A stretch of DNA of 55,862 nt, taken from positions 1 through 55,862 of the forward strand of contig DATIPT010000176.1 of assembly GCA_035471625.1 (NCBI GenBank), given 5' to 3'. Positions 16,297 through 23,260 of this stretch are shown in pieces. Position 1 is the stretch's first letter; each line of letters begins with the position of its first letter. The position numbers were made by a program, and so were the translations under genes. The notes beneath the pieces are model-generated. The model was not told the origin of the DNA, did no database searches, and worked only from the letters and a program-made list of their open reading frames with translations. Origin of the DNA: DATEVL01 sp035471625. GTDB taxonomy: Bacteria; Chloroflexota; Anaerolineae; Anaerolineales; E44-bin32.

Positions 16297-16337
16297 CCGG
16301 AGTGCGCTCCGCACCGGTCGGAGCAGGAGCAAGCGTG

Positions 16338-16769
16338 GTGCAGAAGACGTATTATCCAAAAGGTGAGACCAAACCGGCACGCTGGGTCTTGATCGACGCC
16401 GAGGGCAAGAACCTCGGTCGCTTGGCGACTCATGTGGCAGGCCTCCTCCTGGGCAAGACGCGGCCGGACTACACCCCCGGCGTCGACCTGGGGGACGCCG
16501 TGATCGTCGTCAACGCCAAGAAGGTCGCTGTCACCGGGAAGCGCCTGGACGAGAAGATCTATTACCGCGCCTCGGGCTATCCTGGCGGTCTCAAGGAGAT
16601 CCCTCTCCGCGAGCAGCTCGAGCGACACCCCGAGAGGGTCATTCAATCCGCCGTGCGCGGGATGTTGCCCAAGAACCGCCAGGGACGCCGGCTGATGAAG
16701 CGCCTACACGTGTATCCGGGCCCCACCCATCCGCATGAGGCCCAGAAGCCAGTAACCGAGGCGGCCTGA
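16338..16769 (+). CDS. rplM: Ribosomal protein L13 (uL13)
   Basis: 143 residues from GTG 16338 (MQKTYYPKGETKPARWVL). An adjacent GTG at 16335 adds one residue; AGGAG at 16325-16329 is eight bases from 16338, which I prefer. L13 is an early 50S protein. Marks are WVLIDAEGKNLGRLAT, LLLGKTRPDYTPGVD and VRGMLPKNRQGRRLMKRLHV. An open frame reaches far upstream through rplQ and truA, but that is GC-driven readthrough. Confidence 0.95.
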   Translation: MQKTYYPKGETKPARWVLIDAEGKNLGRLATHVAGLLLGKTRPDYTPGVDLGDAVIVVNAKKVAVTGKRLDEKIYYRASGYPGGLKEIPLREQLERHPERVIQSAVRGMLPKNRQGRRLMKRLHVYPGPTHPHEAQKPVTEAA

Positions 16770-16792
16770 ACCGCAGCGAGGAAAAGGGAAGA

Positions 16793-17185
16793 ATGGCGAA
16801 CCAGTATTATGAAGGGGTTGGGCGTCGCAAGCGGAGTACGGCGCGCGTGCGCCTGGAAAGTGGATCGGGCAAGGTCGTCGTGAACGGCAAGGACGGCGCG
16901 GCTTTCTTCACCCGTCCGGGCGATCTCGACACCCTCCTGGGGCCGTTGCGGGCCAGCGGCTTGGAGGGCAAGTTCGATGTCAGCGTCGTCGTCAACGGCG
17001 GCGGGGTGACGGGCCAGACGGACGCGGCGCGCCGCGGACTGGCGCTCGCCCTGGTGGCGATGGATCCGGACTTGCGGCCGGCGATGCGGGCCGGGAAGTT
17101 CCTGACGCAAGATGCGCGGGTGAAGGAGCGCAAGAAGCCCGGCCTCAAGCGGGCCCGCAAGGCGCCGACGTACACCAAGCGCTGA
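16793..17185 (+). CDS. rpsI: Ribosomal protein S9 (uS9)
   Basis: 130 residues. It starts with YYEGVGRRKRSTARVRL and has the GGGVTGQTDAARRGLALAL motif and the basic tail (KKPGLKRARKAPTYTKR) whose final Arg/Lys reaches the P-site tRNA. L13-S9 is a standard pair. It is the last gene of the supercluster; a strong terminator follows at 17214. Confidence 0.97.
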   Translation: MANQYYEGVGRRKRSTARVRLESGSGKVVVNGKDGAAFFTRPGDLDTLLGPLRASGLEGKFDVSVVVNGGGVTGQTDAARRGLALALVAMDPDLRPAMRAGKFLTQDARVKERKKPGLKRARKAPTYTKR

Positions 17186-17213
17186 TCCGACCGTTGGGAC
17201 CGAACCATCCAGT

Positions 17214-17249
17214 GGGGCCGGGGCGAGTGGCATCTCCCCGGCCCCCTTT
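17214..17249 (+). terminator. Rho-independent terminator after rpsI
   Basis: A perfect 10-bp stem GGGGCCGGGG (17214-17223) and CCCCGGCCCC (17236-17245) with a 12-base loop is followed by CTTTG. It closes the ribosomal supercluster 28 bases after the rpsI stop. Confidence 0.85.
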
Positions 17250-17267
17250 GCATTCCGAGGAGACGAC

Positions 17268-18731
17268 ATGACACCCGGAATCACGATTGTCGGATTGGGT
17301 CCGGGCGCCCCGACGGCCATGACCCTGGAGGGGCGCGCCGCGATTGATCAGGCAGCCCGGGTCTGTCTACGGACGACTCGCCATCCGGCCGGCCAGGCGA
17401 TCGCCGAACAGCGCGAGGTCGTGAGCTTCGACGAACTGTATGAGCAGATCGATGGCTTCGAGGCGGTCTACGCCGAGATCGTCCGCCGCGTCGTGGCGTG
17501 GGGAGAGGACGATGTAGGTGTGGTCTATGCCGTACCCGGAGACCCGATGGTGGGCGAAGCGACCACCGGTGGCATTCGCCGGGCGGCTGCCCAGCGAGGG
17601 ATCCCCGTGCGTCTCATCCACGCGTCGAGCTTCCTCGAGCCGACGCTGGCGGTCCTGGGGGTCGACGCCCTCGACGGGCTTCAGGTCGCCGATGCCCTCG
17701 TGCTCGGAGACAGGCACTATCCGCCCCTGTCGCCCGATCGCCCGGCGGTCATCGGCCAGGTGTATTCGCGCCTGGTCGCATCCGAGCTCAAACTCACCCT
17801 GCTGTCCCAGTATCCCCCGGACCACTCGGTCTGGCTCATCGATGCGGCTGGCTCTGAGGCGACGCGGCACAACATCCTTGCGTTGGTGGATCTCGACCGC
17901 CAAGATCGGTTCTCGCATGCCACGAGCGTGTTCGTTCCGCCGCTCGAAGCGCCGTCATCCTTCGAGTCCTTTCAGGAGACGATCGCTCACCTGCGGGCCC
18001 CGGATGGATGTCCATGGGACCGCGAGCAGACCCACGAGTCGCTCCGGACACATCTGATGGAGGAAGCCTACGAGACGCTGGAGGCGATCGACAGCGGAGA
18101 TCCGAATGCCCTCCGGGAAGAGCTGGGGGACCTGCTGCTCCAGATCGTCCTCCACGCCCAGATCGCCAGCGAGGCCGGAGACTTCACCATGCCGGAGGTG
18201 ATTGCTGCCATTGAGGCAAAGATCATCCGCCGACATCCGCATGTCTTTGGGGAAGTCAAGGTGGAGGGGGTCGACCAGGTTCTCCATAACTGGGAGGGTT
18301 TGAAGGCCGATGAGCGCAACCGGGCTGGCGAGGGACGGGGTGCGCTCGACGGCGTTCCGAAGACGTTGCCGGCACTCTCCCAGGCGCTCGAGGTTCAGGC
18401 GCGCGCCGCCCGGCTGGGCTTCGACTGGCGCACGATCGAGGGCGTCCGGGCCAAGTTGGCGGAAGAGCTTGTCGAGTTGGAATCGGCAACGGACTTGTCT
18501 CGACAGGAGGACGAGATCGGAGATCTCCTCTTCGCCGTCGTGAATCTGGCCCGATGGCTGCGAGTCGATCCGGAGTCGGCCCTACGCGGCTGCAATCGCC
18601 GGTTTCGCCGGCGATTCGCGCGGATGGAAGCGCAGGCGGCTGCGCAGGGCGTTTCCCTCGGGGATCTGGAGCTGAACGCCTTGGAGCGCCTTTGGCAAGA
18701 AGCCAAACGTGCCGACGCGTCGGAGGCCTGA
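17268..18731 (+). CDS. YabN-like fusion: tetrapyrrole methylase fold + MazG pyrophosphohydrolase
   Basis: 487 residues. Residues 1-220 resemble the SAM-dependent tetrapyrrole methylase fold (ITIVGLGPGAP at 5-15, VYAVPGDPMVGE at 87-98). Residues about 230-350 are a MazG domain with GCPWDREQTHESLRTHLMEE and the acidic metal-binding pattern EEAYE plus EELGD (284-288). A second, weaker MazG-like half lies at about 385-480 (AEELVELE...EIGDLLFAVVNLARWL). This is the layout of Bacillus YabN. MazG domains hydrolyse nucleoside triphosphates to monophosphates, cleaning the pool or lowering alarmone. The methylase half has no known partner here. Confidence 0.9.
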   Translation: MTPGITIVGLGPGAPTAMTLEGRAAIDQAARVCLRTTRHPAGQAIAEQREVVSFDELYEQIDGFEAVYAEIVRRVVAWGEDDVGVVYAVPGDPMVGEATTGGIRRAAAQRGIPVRLIHASSFLEPTLAVLGVDALDGLQVADALVLGDRHYPPLSPDRPAVIGQVYSRLVASELKLTLLSQYPPDHSVWLIDAAGSEATRHNILALVDLDRQDRFSHATSVFVPPLEAPSSFESFQETIAHLRAPDGCPWDREQTHESLRTHLMEEAYETLEAIDSGDPNALREELGDLLLQIVLHAQIASEAGDFTMPEVIAAIEAKIIRRHPHVFGEVKVEGVDQVLHNWEGLKADERNRAGEGRGALDGVPKTLPALSQALEVQARAARLGFDWRTIEGVRAKLAEELVELESATDLSRQEDEIGDLLFAVVNLARWLRVDPESALRGCNRRFRRRFARMEAQAAAQGVSLGDLELNALERLWQEAKRADASEA

Positions 18732-19072
18732 CAAGTGGCAGGGTCCCGGGATCGAGCCAGGGCCGGAAAAATGCCCCCAGATCCGAGGGGGACGGACCCG
18801 GGGGCTGCCGCTACATTGACACGAGGTCAAGGAACGACACTCGCATTCTAGACGCTGGCCCGTGACGGGCAATAGGCCTTCCATCCCAACCGCAGGCGGA
18901 TGGGCGGCGAAACCGACAAAGGCGCGTGGGCTGTGTCGATTGTCCGTCCGATGGGTGCCGAGACCCGGCCCTGGGAACGGACGATTCGAGCGTTCTGCAC
19001 ATTGCGCAAGCAGGTTGCCTGTCCTACAATGCGGCCGAGGCATGCGCTGGCTTGCGCCTCGATGGGACCTAG
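18732..19072. other. Structured 341-base spacer upstream of the degenerate response regulator
   Basis: No convincing gene. GGGTCC (about 18743-18748) and GGACCC (about 18794-18799) can close a long arm around an inner CCCCC-aGATCCga-GGGGG hairpin near 18774-18791; this may terminate the MazG gene although no T-tract follows. TTGAC-acgag-GTCAA at 18816-18830 is a small dyad. A good promoter lies at 19002-19030. The rest (18860-19000) is GC-rich and unassigned. Confidence 0.4.
19002..19030 (+). promoter_or_regulatory. Sigma-70-type promoter for the response regulator at 19073
   Basis: TTGCGC at 19002-19007 and TACAAT at 19025-19030, separated by 17 bases. It lies 42 bases before the ATG at 19073. 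Confidence 0.6.
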
Positions 19073-19759
19073 ATGCAGGCGATTCTGGTTGCTGCAGACT
19101 CGGACGATCGCGACATCTACACGTTCGCGCTCCGCCATGCTGGTTTGGCCGTTTCTTCGGATCGCGACCTGTCGCAAGTGACGGCGACGTGGCTTGAGCG
19201 CCCGGCCGACCTGATCATCGCCGATGGGAATGGCGAGAAGCCATTCCTCAAGGAGTTGGCCGCGCTTCGTTCGGCAACCGATGTTCCCCTGATCCTGCTG
19301 GTCGACTCGATCGCGGAATCGGCCAAGGTCGAATTGGTGCGTTCCGGCGCGGACCTTGTCCTGGCCCGGCCGGTTTCCCCCGTCCTGCTCGGGGCGTATG
19401 CCCAATCTCTGTTGCGGCGAGCCGGCGCGACGGCTGCATTCGCCGTCCCCACCCTCGACCTTGGAGAGATTGCGCTCGATCCGGCGACGCGCAGCGTGCG
19501 GGTGGCGAAGGGAGAACCGCGACGGCTCACGCAGTTGGAGTTCCGGTTGCTCTACCTTCTCATCACAAATCGGGGTCAGGTTCTTCCAACCGAGGTGATC
19601 GTTGAGCGAGTCTGGGGATACAGCGGGGAGGGGGACCGCGATTTGGTGCGCGGACTGATCAGCCGGTTGCGTCGGAAGATCGAAGACGATCCGGACGCGC
19701 CGGTCTACATTCAAACGGTCCCCGGCGTCGGGTACCTCTTCTCCCTCGATCACGCCTGA
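19073..19759 (+). CDS. OmpR/PhoB-type response regulator with altered receiver
   Basis: 228 residues: a receiver-like domain (1-115) and a winged-helix DNA-binding domain (about 128-226, ending TVPGVGYLFSL). The acidic pair D11/D12 and a candidate phosphoacceptor D51 (LIIADGN) are present, but the conserved lysine after strand 5 is Arg99 (LARPVSP) and the switch Thr is Ser79. The receiver is also short of the usual MPxxDG loop. It may be a weakly phosphorylated or phosphorylation-independent regulator. No kinase gene is adjacent. A tandem 11-base repeat site lies just downstream at 19809-19825. Confidence 0.85.
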   Translation: MQAILVAADSDDRDIYTFALRHAGLAVSSDRDLSQVTATWLERPADLIIADGNGEKPFLKELAALRSATDVPLILLVDSIAESAKVELVRSGADLVLARPVSPVLLGAYAQSLLRRAGATAAFAVPTLDLGEIALDPATRSVRVAKGEPRRLTQLEFRLLYLLITNRGQVLPTEVIVERVWGYSGEGDRDLVRGLISRLRRKIEDDPDAPVYIQTVPGVGYLFSLDHA

Positions 19760-19775
19760 TTCCTCTCCTGGATCG

Positions 19776-19793
19776 CCCCCCATATCTGGGGGG
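19776..19793. terminator. Short GC hairpin after the response regulator
   Basis: CCCCCC (19776-19781) and GGGGGG (19788-19793) with a six-base loop ATATCT, 17 bases after the stop. No T-tract follows on the + strand, so termination strength is uncertain. Confidence 0.4.
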
Positions 19794-19808
19794 TACCTCT
19801 CCACGCGA

Positions 19809-19853
19809 TTTGCACACCGTTTACATGGACTCTGCGCGTGGGTTCGATATACA
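19809..19853 (+). promoter_or_regulatory. Pho-box-like direct repeat and -10 before the zinc-ribbon gene
   Basis: TTTGCA (19809-19814) and TTTACA (19820-19825) are spaced 11 bases start to start, the spacing bound by OmpR/PhoB-family dimers. A TATACA -10-like hexamer lies at 19848-19853. The segment TTACATGGA (19821-19829) recurs on the opposite strand in the repeat box at 55726-55745. It could be the target of the regulator encoded immediately upstream; this is inference. Confidence 0.4.
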
Positions 19854-19902
19854 CGCAGCTTAGGAATGAGCGCGCGTCTCGGACGCGGAGGTCGAGGGCA
19901 CG

Positions 19903-20130
19903 ATGACCGAAGAAGGAATCTCTTGTCGGAGTTGCGGTTCCGGGATCCGGCTTCGTCGGTCTCCGCGTTTGGGACAGCAAGTGGCATGTCCGAAGTGCGG
20001 GACGCGACTGGAAATCATCGGGCTCAACCCGATCGAACTGGATTGGGCCTTCGATGCGCCGATTGATGAGTCGCCGTCCGATGTCTTGGCGGACGACCCG
20101 GCCGGCGGCCCCGGTCTCCTGGTCGCTTGA
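19903..20130 (+). CDS. Small LysW-like zinc-ribbon protein
   Basis: 75 residues. Four cysteines (C8, C11, C29, C32) form a zinc ribbon, and the stretch after it, RLEIIGLNPIELDWAFDAP (35-53), resembles the LysW amino-group carrier pattern of Cys4 ribbon followed by LEV..L.P.EL. LysW holds amino acids on its C-terminal Glu (EDWGE); here the protein instead runs on through an acidic tail to GLLVA, so the carrier terminus is not conserved. It precedes an ATP-grasp ligase and lysine 2,3-aminomutase, which suggests a carrier or adaptor for them. ATG 19903 has weak upstream GAGGTCGAGGGC. Confidence 0.75.
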   Translation: MTEEGISCRSCGSGIRLRRSPRLGQQVACPKCGTRLEIIGLNPIELDWAFDAPIDESPSDVLADDPAGGPGLLVA

Positions 20131-20178
20131 GCCAGGGAGCCCGGTGGGGTTGCCGTCGGGCGAGGGAGGAGAGGCACC

Positions 20179-21417
20179 ATGCGATATGCGAAAACGCTGA
20201 AACGAAGGAGGCCCCCTGGGGAAGCGGCCAAGTCGCCACCTTGGCGGATCGCCCTGATCGCCAATCTGCAGGATGAGGTCGAGTGGGGCCCGGACGCGCC
20301 ACCGGACGCCGGTGCTGAGTTCGACAAGCACACGACGATCGAGTCGATCGCCCGGGCGCTGGAGGCCGACGGCCACTGGGTCCATGCGTGCAGTGGGGAT
20401 AGCACGCTGCCGGAAGCCCTGATGAGCCTGCGTCCCAATATCTGCTTCAACATCGCCGAGGGTCTGGGTGGTGACGGCCGCGAGGCGCAAGTTCCTTCCC
20501 TGTGCGAGATGCTCGGCATTCCCTATACGGCGTCGCGCGTCGTGGCCAACGCACTGTCTCTAGACAAGACGCGCACGAAGCGAATTTGGCGCGACGCCGG
20601 GCTGCCGACGGCTCCCTTCCAGGAGTTCAACGATCCGGGGGAAGCCCTCGATCCGCGGCTGGTCTTTCCGCTCTTCGTGAAGCCGGCCCGGGAGGGCACC
20701 GGTATGGGCGTCGACGCGGCGGCGGTCGTTCACGATGAAGCCCAGCTCCGCCAGCGGGTTGGATGGCTTCTGGAGACGTACAAACAACCGGCGCTGGTCG
20801 AAGCGATGCTGACCGGCCGGGAATTCACCGTCGGCTATCTCGGGAACCGCGGGGACTCGTCGCGTCGCCGCCGTCCGTGGCTCTATGACGAGAACGGCTA
20901 TCACGCTTTCCCGATCATGGAGATCGACAGCAGCATCGCCTCCACGCCCGGGATCTACGGCCATGATGCCAAATCGTACGACATCGGTGTCACGGGCGCC
21001 CCCGAGTACATCTGTCCGGCTCGAATCCCGGAGCGCCAACGGAAGCGGTTCGTCGATCTGGCGATCCGCGCGGCCGAAGCGATCGGCGCCTGCGATGTCT
21101 CCCGTGTCGACCTTCGCCTGGGCGCCGACGGGCGTCCCTACTTGCTGGAGATCAACACGCTGCCGGGCCTGAACCCGATGATCAGCGACCTGTGCATCAT
21201 GGCGGCGGCGGAGGGTATGGTGTACGACGATTTGATCACCGAGATCCTGTACTTGGCGGCCGAACGGCGAGGTCTGCCCTTTGACACCCTCGAGCCGGCC
21301 GAAGCGCTGGCAGTCGGGGATCTGGTGGCGGCCGAAGCCATCCCGGCGTGGAGGGCGAGCCAGCCATTGCCGCGCGGCAATCGGCGTGCGCCGTCTCGCC
21401 GGCAGACCAAGAAGTAG
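20179..21417 (+). CDS. ATP-grasp ligase of the D-Ala-D-Ala ligase type
   Basis: 412 residues. ATP-grasp marks are FNIAEGLGGDGREAQVP (90-106, the Ddl substrate loop region), FVKPAREGTGMGV (166-178, phosphate and ATP binding), and SRVDLRLGADGRPYLLEIN with TLPGLNP (308-333, magnesium ligands). Such enzymes join a carboxylate to an amine through an acyl phosphate. FNIAEG replaces the FN-x-x-HG of true Ddl and the ends are extended, so peptidoglycan D-Ala-D-Ala synthesis is unlikely. It lies between a LysW-like protein and lysine 2,3-aminomutase; a beta-lysine or lysine adduct is a reasonable guess. Confidence 0.85.
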   Translation: MRYAKTLKRRRPPGEAAKSPPWRIALIANLQDEVEWGPDAPPDAGAEFDKHTTIESIARALEADGHWVHACSGDSTLPEALMSLRPNICFNIAEGLGGDGREAQVPSLCEMLGIPYTASRVVANALSLDKTRTKRIWRDAGLPTAPFQEFNDPGEALDPRLVFPLFVKPAREGTGMGVDAAAVVHDEAQLRQRVGWLLETYKQPALVEAMLTGREFTVGYLGNRGDSSRRRRPWLYDENGYHAFPIMEIDSSIASTPGIYGHDAKSYDIGVTGAPEYICPARIPERQRKRFVDLAIRAAEAIGACDVSRVDLRLGADGRPYLLEINTLPGLNPMISDLCIMAAAEGMVYDDLITEILYLAAERRGLPFDTLEPAEALAVGDLVAAEAIPAWRASQPLPRGNRRAPSRRQTKK

Positions 21418-21434
21418 CTGCGTTCCGACGAATC

Positions 21435-21466
21435 ACGGCGGCGGCCGAGGGCTCGGCCGCCGCCGT
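21435..21466 (+). terminator. Strong GC hairpin after the ATP-grasp gene
   Basis: Bases 21435-21449 and 21452-21466 are perfectly complementary (15 bases each, ACGGCGGCGG... arm), 18 bases after the stop. No T-tract follows. It may attenuate transcription between the ligase and kamA. Confidence 0.5.
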
Positions 21467-21488
21467 CGCGTTCCTGGCGGTGGGGCGA

Positions 21489-21517
21489 TTCGGGGCCGCT
21501 TCCCGGCGCGGTAGAAT
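21489..21517 (+). promoter_or_regulatory. Promoter for kamA
   Basis: TTCGGG (21489-21494) and TAGAAT (21512-21517) with a 17-base spacer, 36 bases before the kamA ATG. The -35 is weak, the -10 is the TAGAAT form seen repeatedly in this window. Confidence 0.5.
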
Positions 21518-21552
21518 CATCTTGTGGAAACTCCTTCTGGAGGTAGCGAGCA

Positions 21553-22917
21553 ATGACGAAGTCGTGGGCCCGGTCCCGTCGGGCACCCCTCTACGCCGAG
21601 ATCCCTGACGATCAGTGGAACAACTGGCGCTGGCAGCTCAGCCACCGCCTGAATACGCCGGACGAGATCGCCAAGGTGTTGCGCCTCACCCCGAGTGAGG
21701 AGAAGGCTCTGGCGGCTTCGCATCTCTTCCGCGTCGACATCACGCCGTACTTCATCTCCCTGATCGATCCCGACGACCCGCGCGACCCTATTCGCTTGCA
21801 GGTCATCCCGACCGAGGCGGAAATGGTGCCGTTCACCGCGATGATGGAGGACTCGCTCGCCGAAGATGCCCATTCGCCTGTGCCCGGCCTGGTCCACCGG
21901 TATCCCGACCGGGTCCTGATGCTCGTCACGACCCAGTGTGCGTCGTATTGCCGCTACTGCACGCGGTCTCGGATCGTCGGCGATCCGGCCGAGCAGTTCT
22001 CCCGGGCGGAGTTCGAGTTGCAGCTGGAATACCTGCGTCGAACCCCGCAGGTCCGGGATGTACTTCTTTCGGGGGGGGATCCCCTGACGCTGGCTCCCAA
22101 GATCCTGAGCGAGTTGCTCCAACGCCTGCGAGAGATCGAGCATATCGAGATCATACGGATCGGTTCGCGGGTTCCCGTCTTCCTCCCGATGCGGGTGGAT
22201 GATGCTCTTTGTGATCTGCTCCAGCAGTTCCATCCGCTGTGGCTAAACATCCACGTCAATCACCCCAGCGAGATCACCGCCGAGCTGGCGGACGCCTGCG
22301 ATCGCCTGAGCCGGGCCGGGATCCCCCTCGGGAACCAGTCGGTCCTGCTGACCGGGGTCAACGACTGCGTTCACGTCCAGCGCAAGCTCGTCCAGGACCT
22401 GGTCCGGATGAGAGTTCGTCCCTACTACATCTACCAGTGTGATCTAGTGGAAGGGTCCGGTCACTTCCGAACGCCGGTCGCGAAAGGGATCGAGATCATC
22501 GAAGGGCTGCGCGGCCACACTTCCGGATACTCGGTGCCTACGTTTGTCGTCGATGCGCCCGGCGGAGGCGGCAAGATCCCGGTGATGCCGAACTACCAGC
22601 TGAGCGCTTCGGACCATAAGATCGTCCTGCGCAACTTCGAAGGGTTCATCTCGACCTACGAGGAACCGATCGAGTACACCCCGCACGACTCGGCGACGTG
22701 CCCCCATTGCCAGGCAAAGCGCCTCGAGCCGGGACAGTCGGGCATCTCCGGACTGTTGGACGGCGACGACATGTTTATCAAGCCGGAAGGCTTTGAGGAG
22801 ACCCACGCTCGTGGCGGCGCCGTCCATCGGCTGCGCGCCGACCGGGAGAAGTGGCAGCCGCGCGGGATCGGCCCCTCGAAGAAAGCCCTGCCGGAGGGGG
22901 ATGGCGAGCCGGCCTGA
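21553..22917 (+). CDS. kamA: L-lysine 2,3-aminomutase (KamA/AblA family radical SAM enzyme)
   Basis: 454 residues. It converts L-lysine to L-beta-lysine with a [4Fe-4S] cluster, SAM and PLP. Cluster ligands C129, C133, C136 (CASYCRYC), PLP lysine K341 (in APGGGGKIPVMPNY) and the two aspartates that hold the substrate side-chain amine in the Clostridium enzyme, D297 (YQCDLVEG) and D334 (FVVDAP), are all present at a constant +4 offset. That argues for lysine over glutamate 2,3-aminomutase. The C-terminal CPHC (383-386) is the zinc region. SD GGAGGT lies at 21539-21544. No beta-lysine acetyltransferase (ablB) is nearby. Confidence 0.93.
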   Translation: MTKSWARSRRAPLYAEIPDDQWNNWRWQLSHRLNTPDEIAKVLRLTPSEEKALAASHLFRVDITPYFISLIDPDDPRDPIRLQVIPTEAEMVPFTAMMEDSLAEDAHSPVPGLVHRYPDRVLMLVTTQCASYCRYCTRSRIVGDPAEQFSRAEFELQLEYLRRTPQVRDVLLSGGDPLTLAPKILSELLQRLREIEHIEIIRIGSRVPVFLPMRVDDALCDLLQQFHPLWLNIHVNHPSEITAELADACDRLSRAGIPLGNQSVLLTGVNDCVHVQRKLVQDLVRMRVRPYYIYQCDLVEGSGHFRTPVAKGIEIIEGLRGHTSGYSVPTFVVDAPGGGGKIPVMPNYQLSASDHKIVLRNFEGFISTYEEPIEYTPHDSATCPHCQAKRLEPGQSGISGLLDGDDMFIKPEGFEETHARGGAVHRLRADREKWQPRGIGPSKKALPEGDGEPA

Positions 22918-22944
22918 ACGACCCTATCGGCCCCGGGAAGATGA

Positions 22945-22977
22945 CGGCGCGCTCCGAGGAGCGCGCCGCTTTCTATT
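22945..22977 (+). terminator. Rho-independent terminator after kamA
   Basis: CGGCGCGCTC (22945-22954) and GAGCGCGCCG (22959-22968), loop of four, followed by CTTTCTATT. It lies 27 bases after the kamA stop. Confidence 0.85.
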
Positions 22978-22993
22978 GGCGAAGGCGAGCGAC

Positions 22994-23170
22994 CTAGGAA
23001 GAGACGGGCTTGGCCTGGGGCCGGGAGTGCGCGCTCGGCGTCCTGCGGATGGAAGTGTCCGGGAGGATCTTGCCGGCGGTCGATCGGAGAAGATGGGCCG
23101 CCTCGGCATCGATCCGGTCTTGATCCGGATGCGGCCGTCGCAGTTGCTCAATCGGGGTCGGCATGAGCAT
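22994..23170 (-). CDS. Small hypothetical protein, 58 residues
   Basis: On the minus strand, ATG at 23170-23168 is preceded by GGAGGT (23181-23176) at five bases, the strongest reason to think it real. The product starts MLMPTPIEQLRRPHPDQDRI and is basic and hydrophilic with no membrane segment or known motif. It lies 90 bases downstream of hutU in the same direction and could be read from the same transcript. Its ribosome site falls inside the long imperfect palindrome at 23171-23208. It ends near the kamA terminator. No function can be assigned. Confidence 0.45.
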   Translation of the reverse strand: MLMPTPIEQLRRPHPDQDRIDAEAAHLLRSTAGKILPDTSIRRTPSAHSRPQAKPVSS

Positions 23171-23208
23171 CGAGTACCTCCAGGAACCGCGGTTCCCGAA
23201 GGTACTTG
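23171..23208. repeat. Imperfect 38-base palindrome covering a ribosome site
   Basis: The core GGAACCGCGGTTCC (23183-23196) is a perfect 14-base palindrome, flanked by AGTACCT (23173-23179) and AGGTACT (23200-23206), also perfectly complementary. Over 19-base arms 16 positions match. There is no loop in the DNA dyad, so it suits a dimeric DNA-binding protein or, in RNA, a stem that hides the GGAGGT of the small minus-strand gene. Confidence 0.6.
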
Positions 23209-23260
23209 ATGCAAGATCTGCGCCAGTTCGTGTGAAACTGCCGGCCAACGCTGCCGGAGT

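Noticed and set aside
15342..16337. Long + strand frame that would fuse rplQ and truA regions to rplM
   Set aside because: It is out of frame with rplQ and truA, both complete genes; only the last 143 codons match L13, and a ribosome site exists at the L13 start.
18860..18990. Possible riboswitch upstream of the response regulator
   Set aside because: Compared by eye with c-di-GMP-I, fluoride and cobalamin patterns; the conserved cores are missing.
22793..23209. 138-codon + strand frame after kamA
   Set aside because: It overlaps kamA in another frame and reads through the terminator, with no ribosome site or motif.
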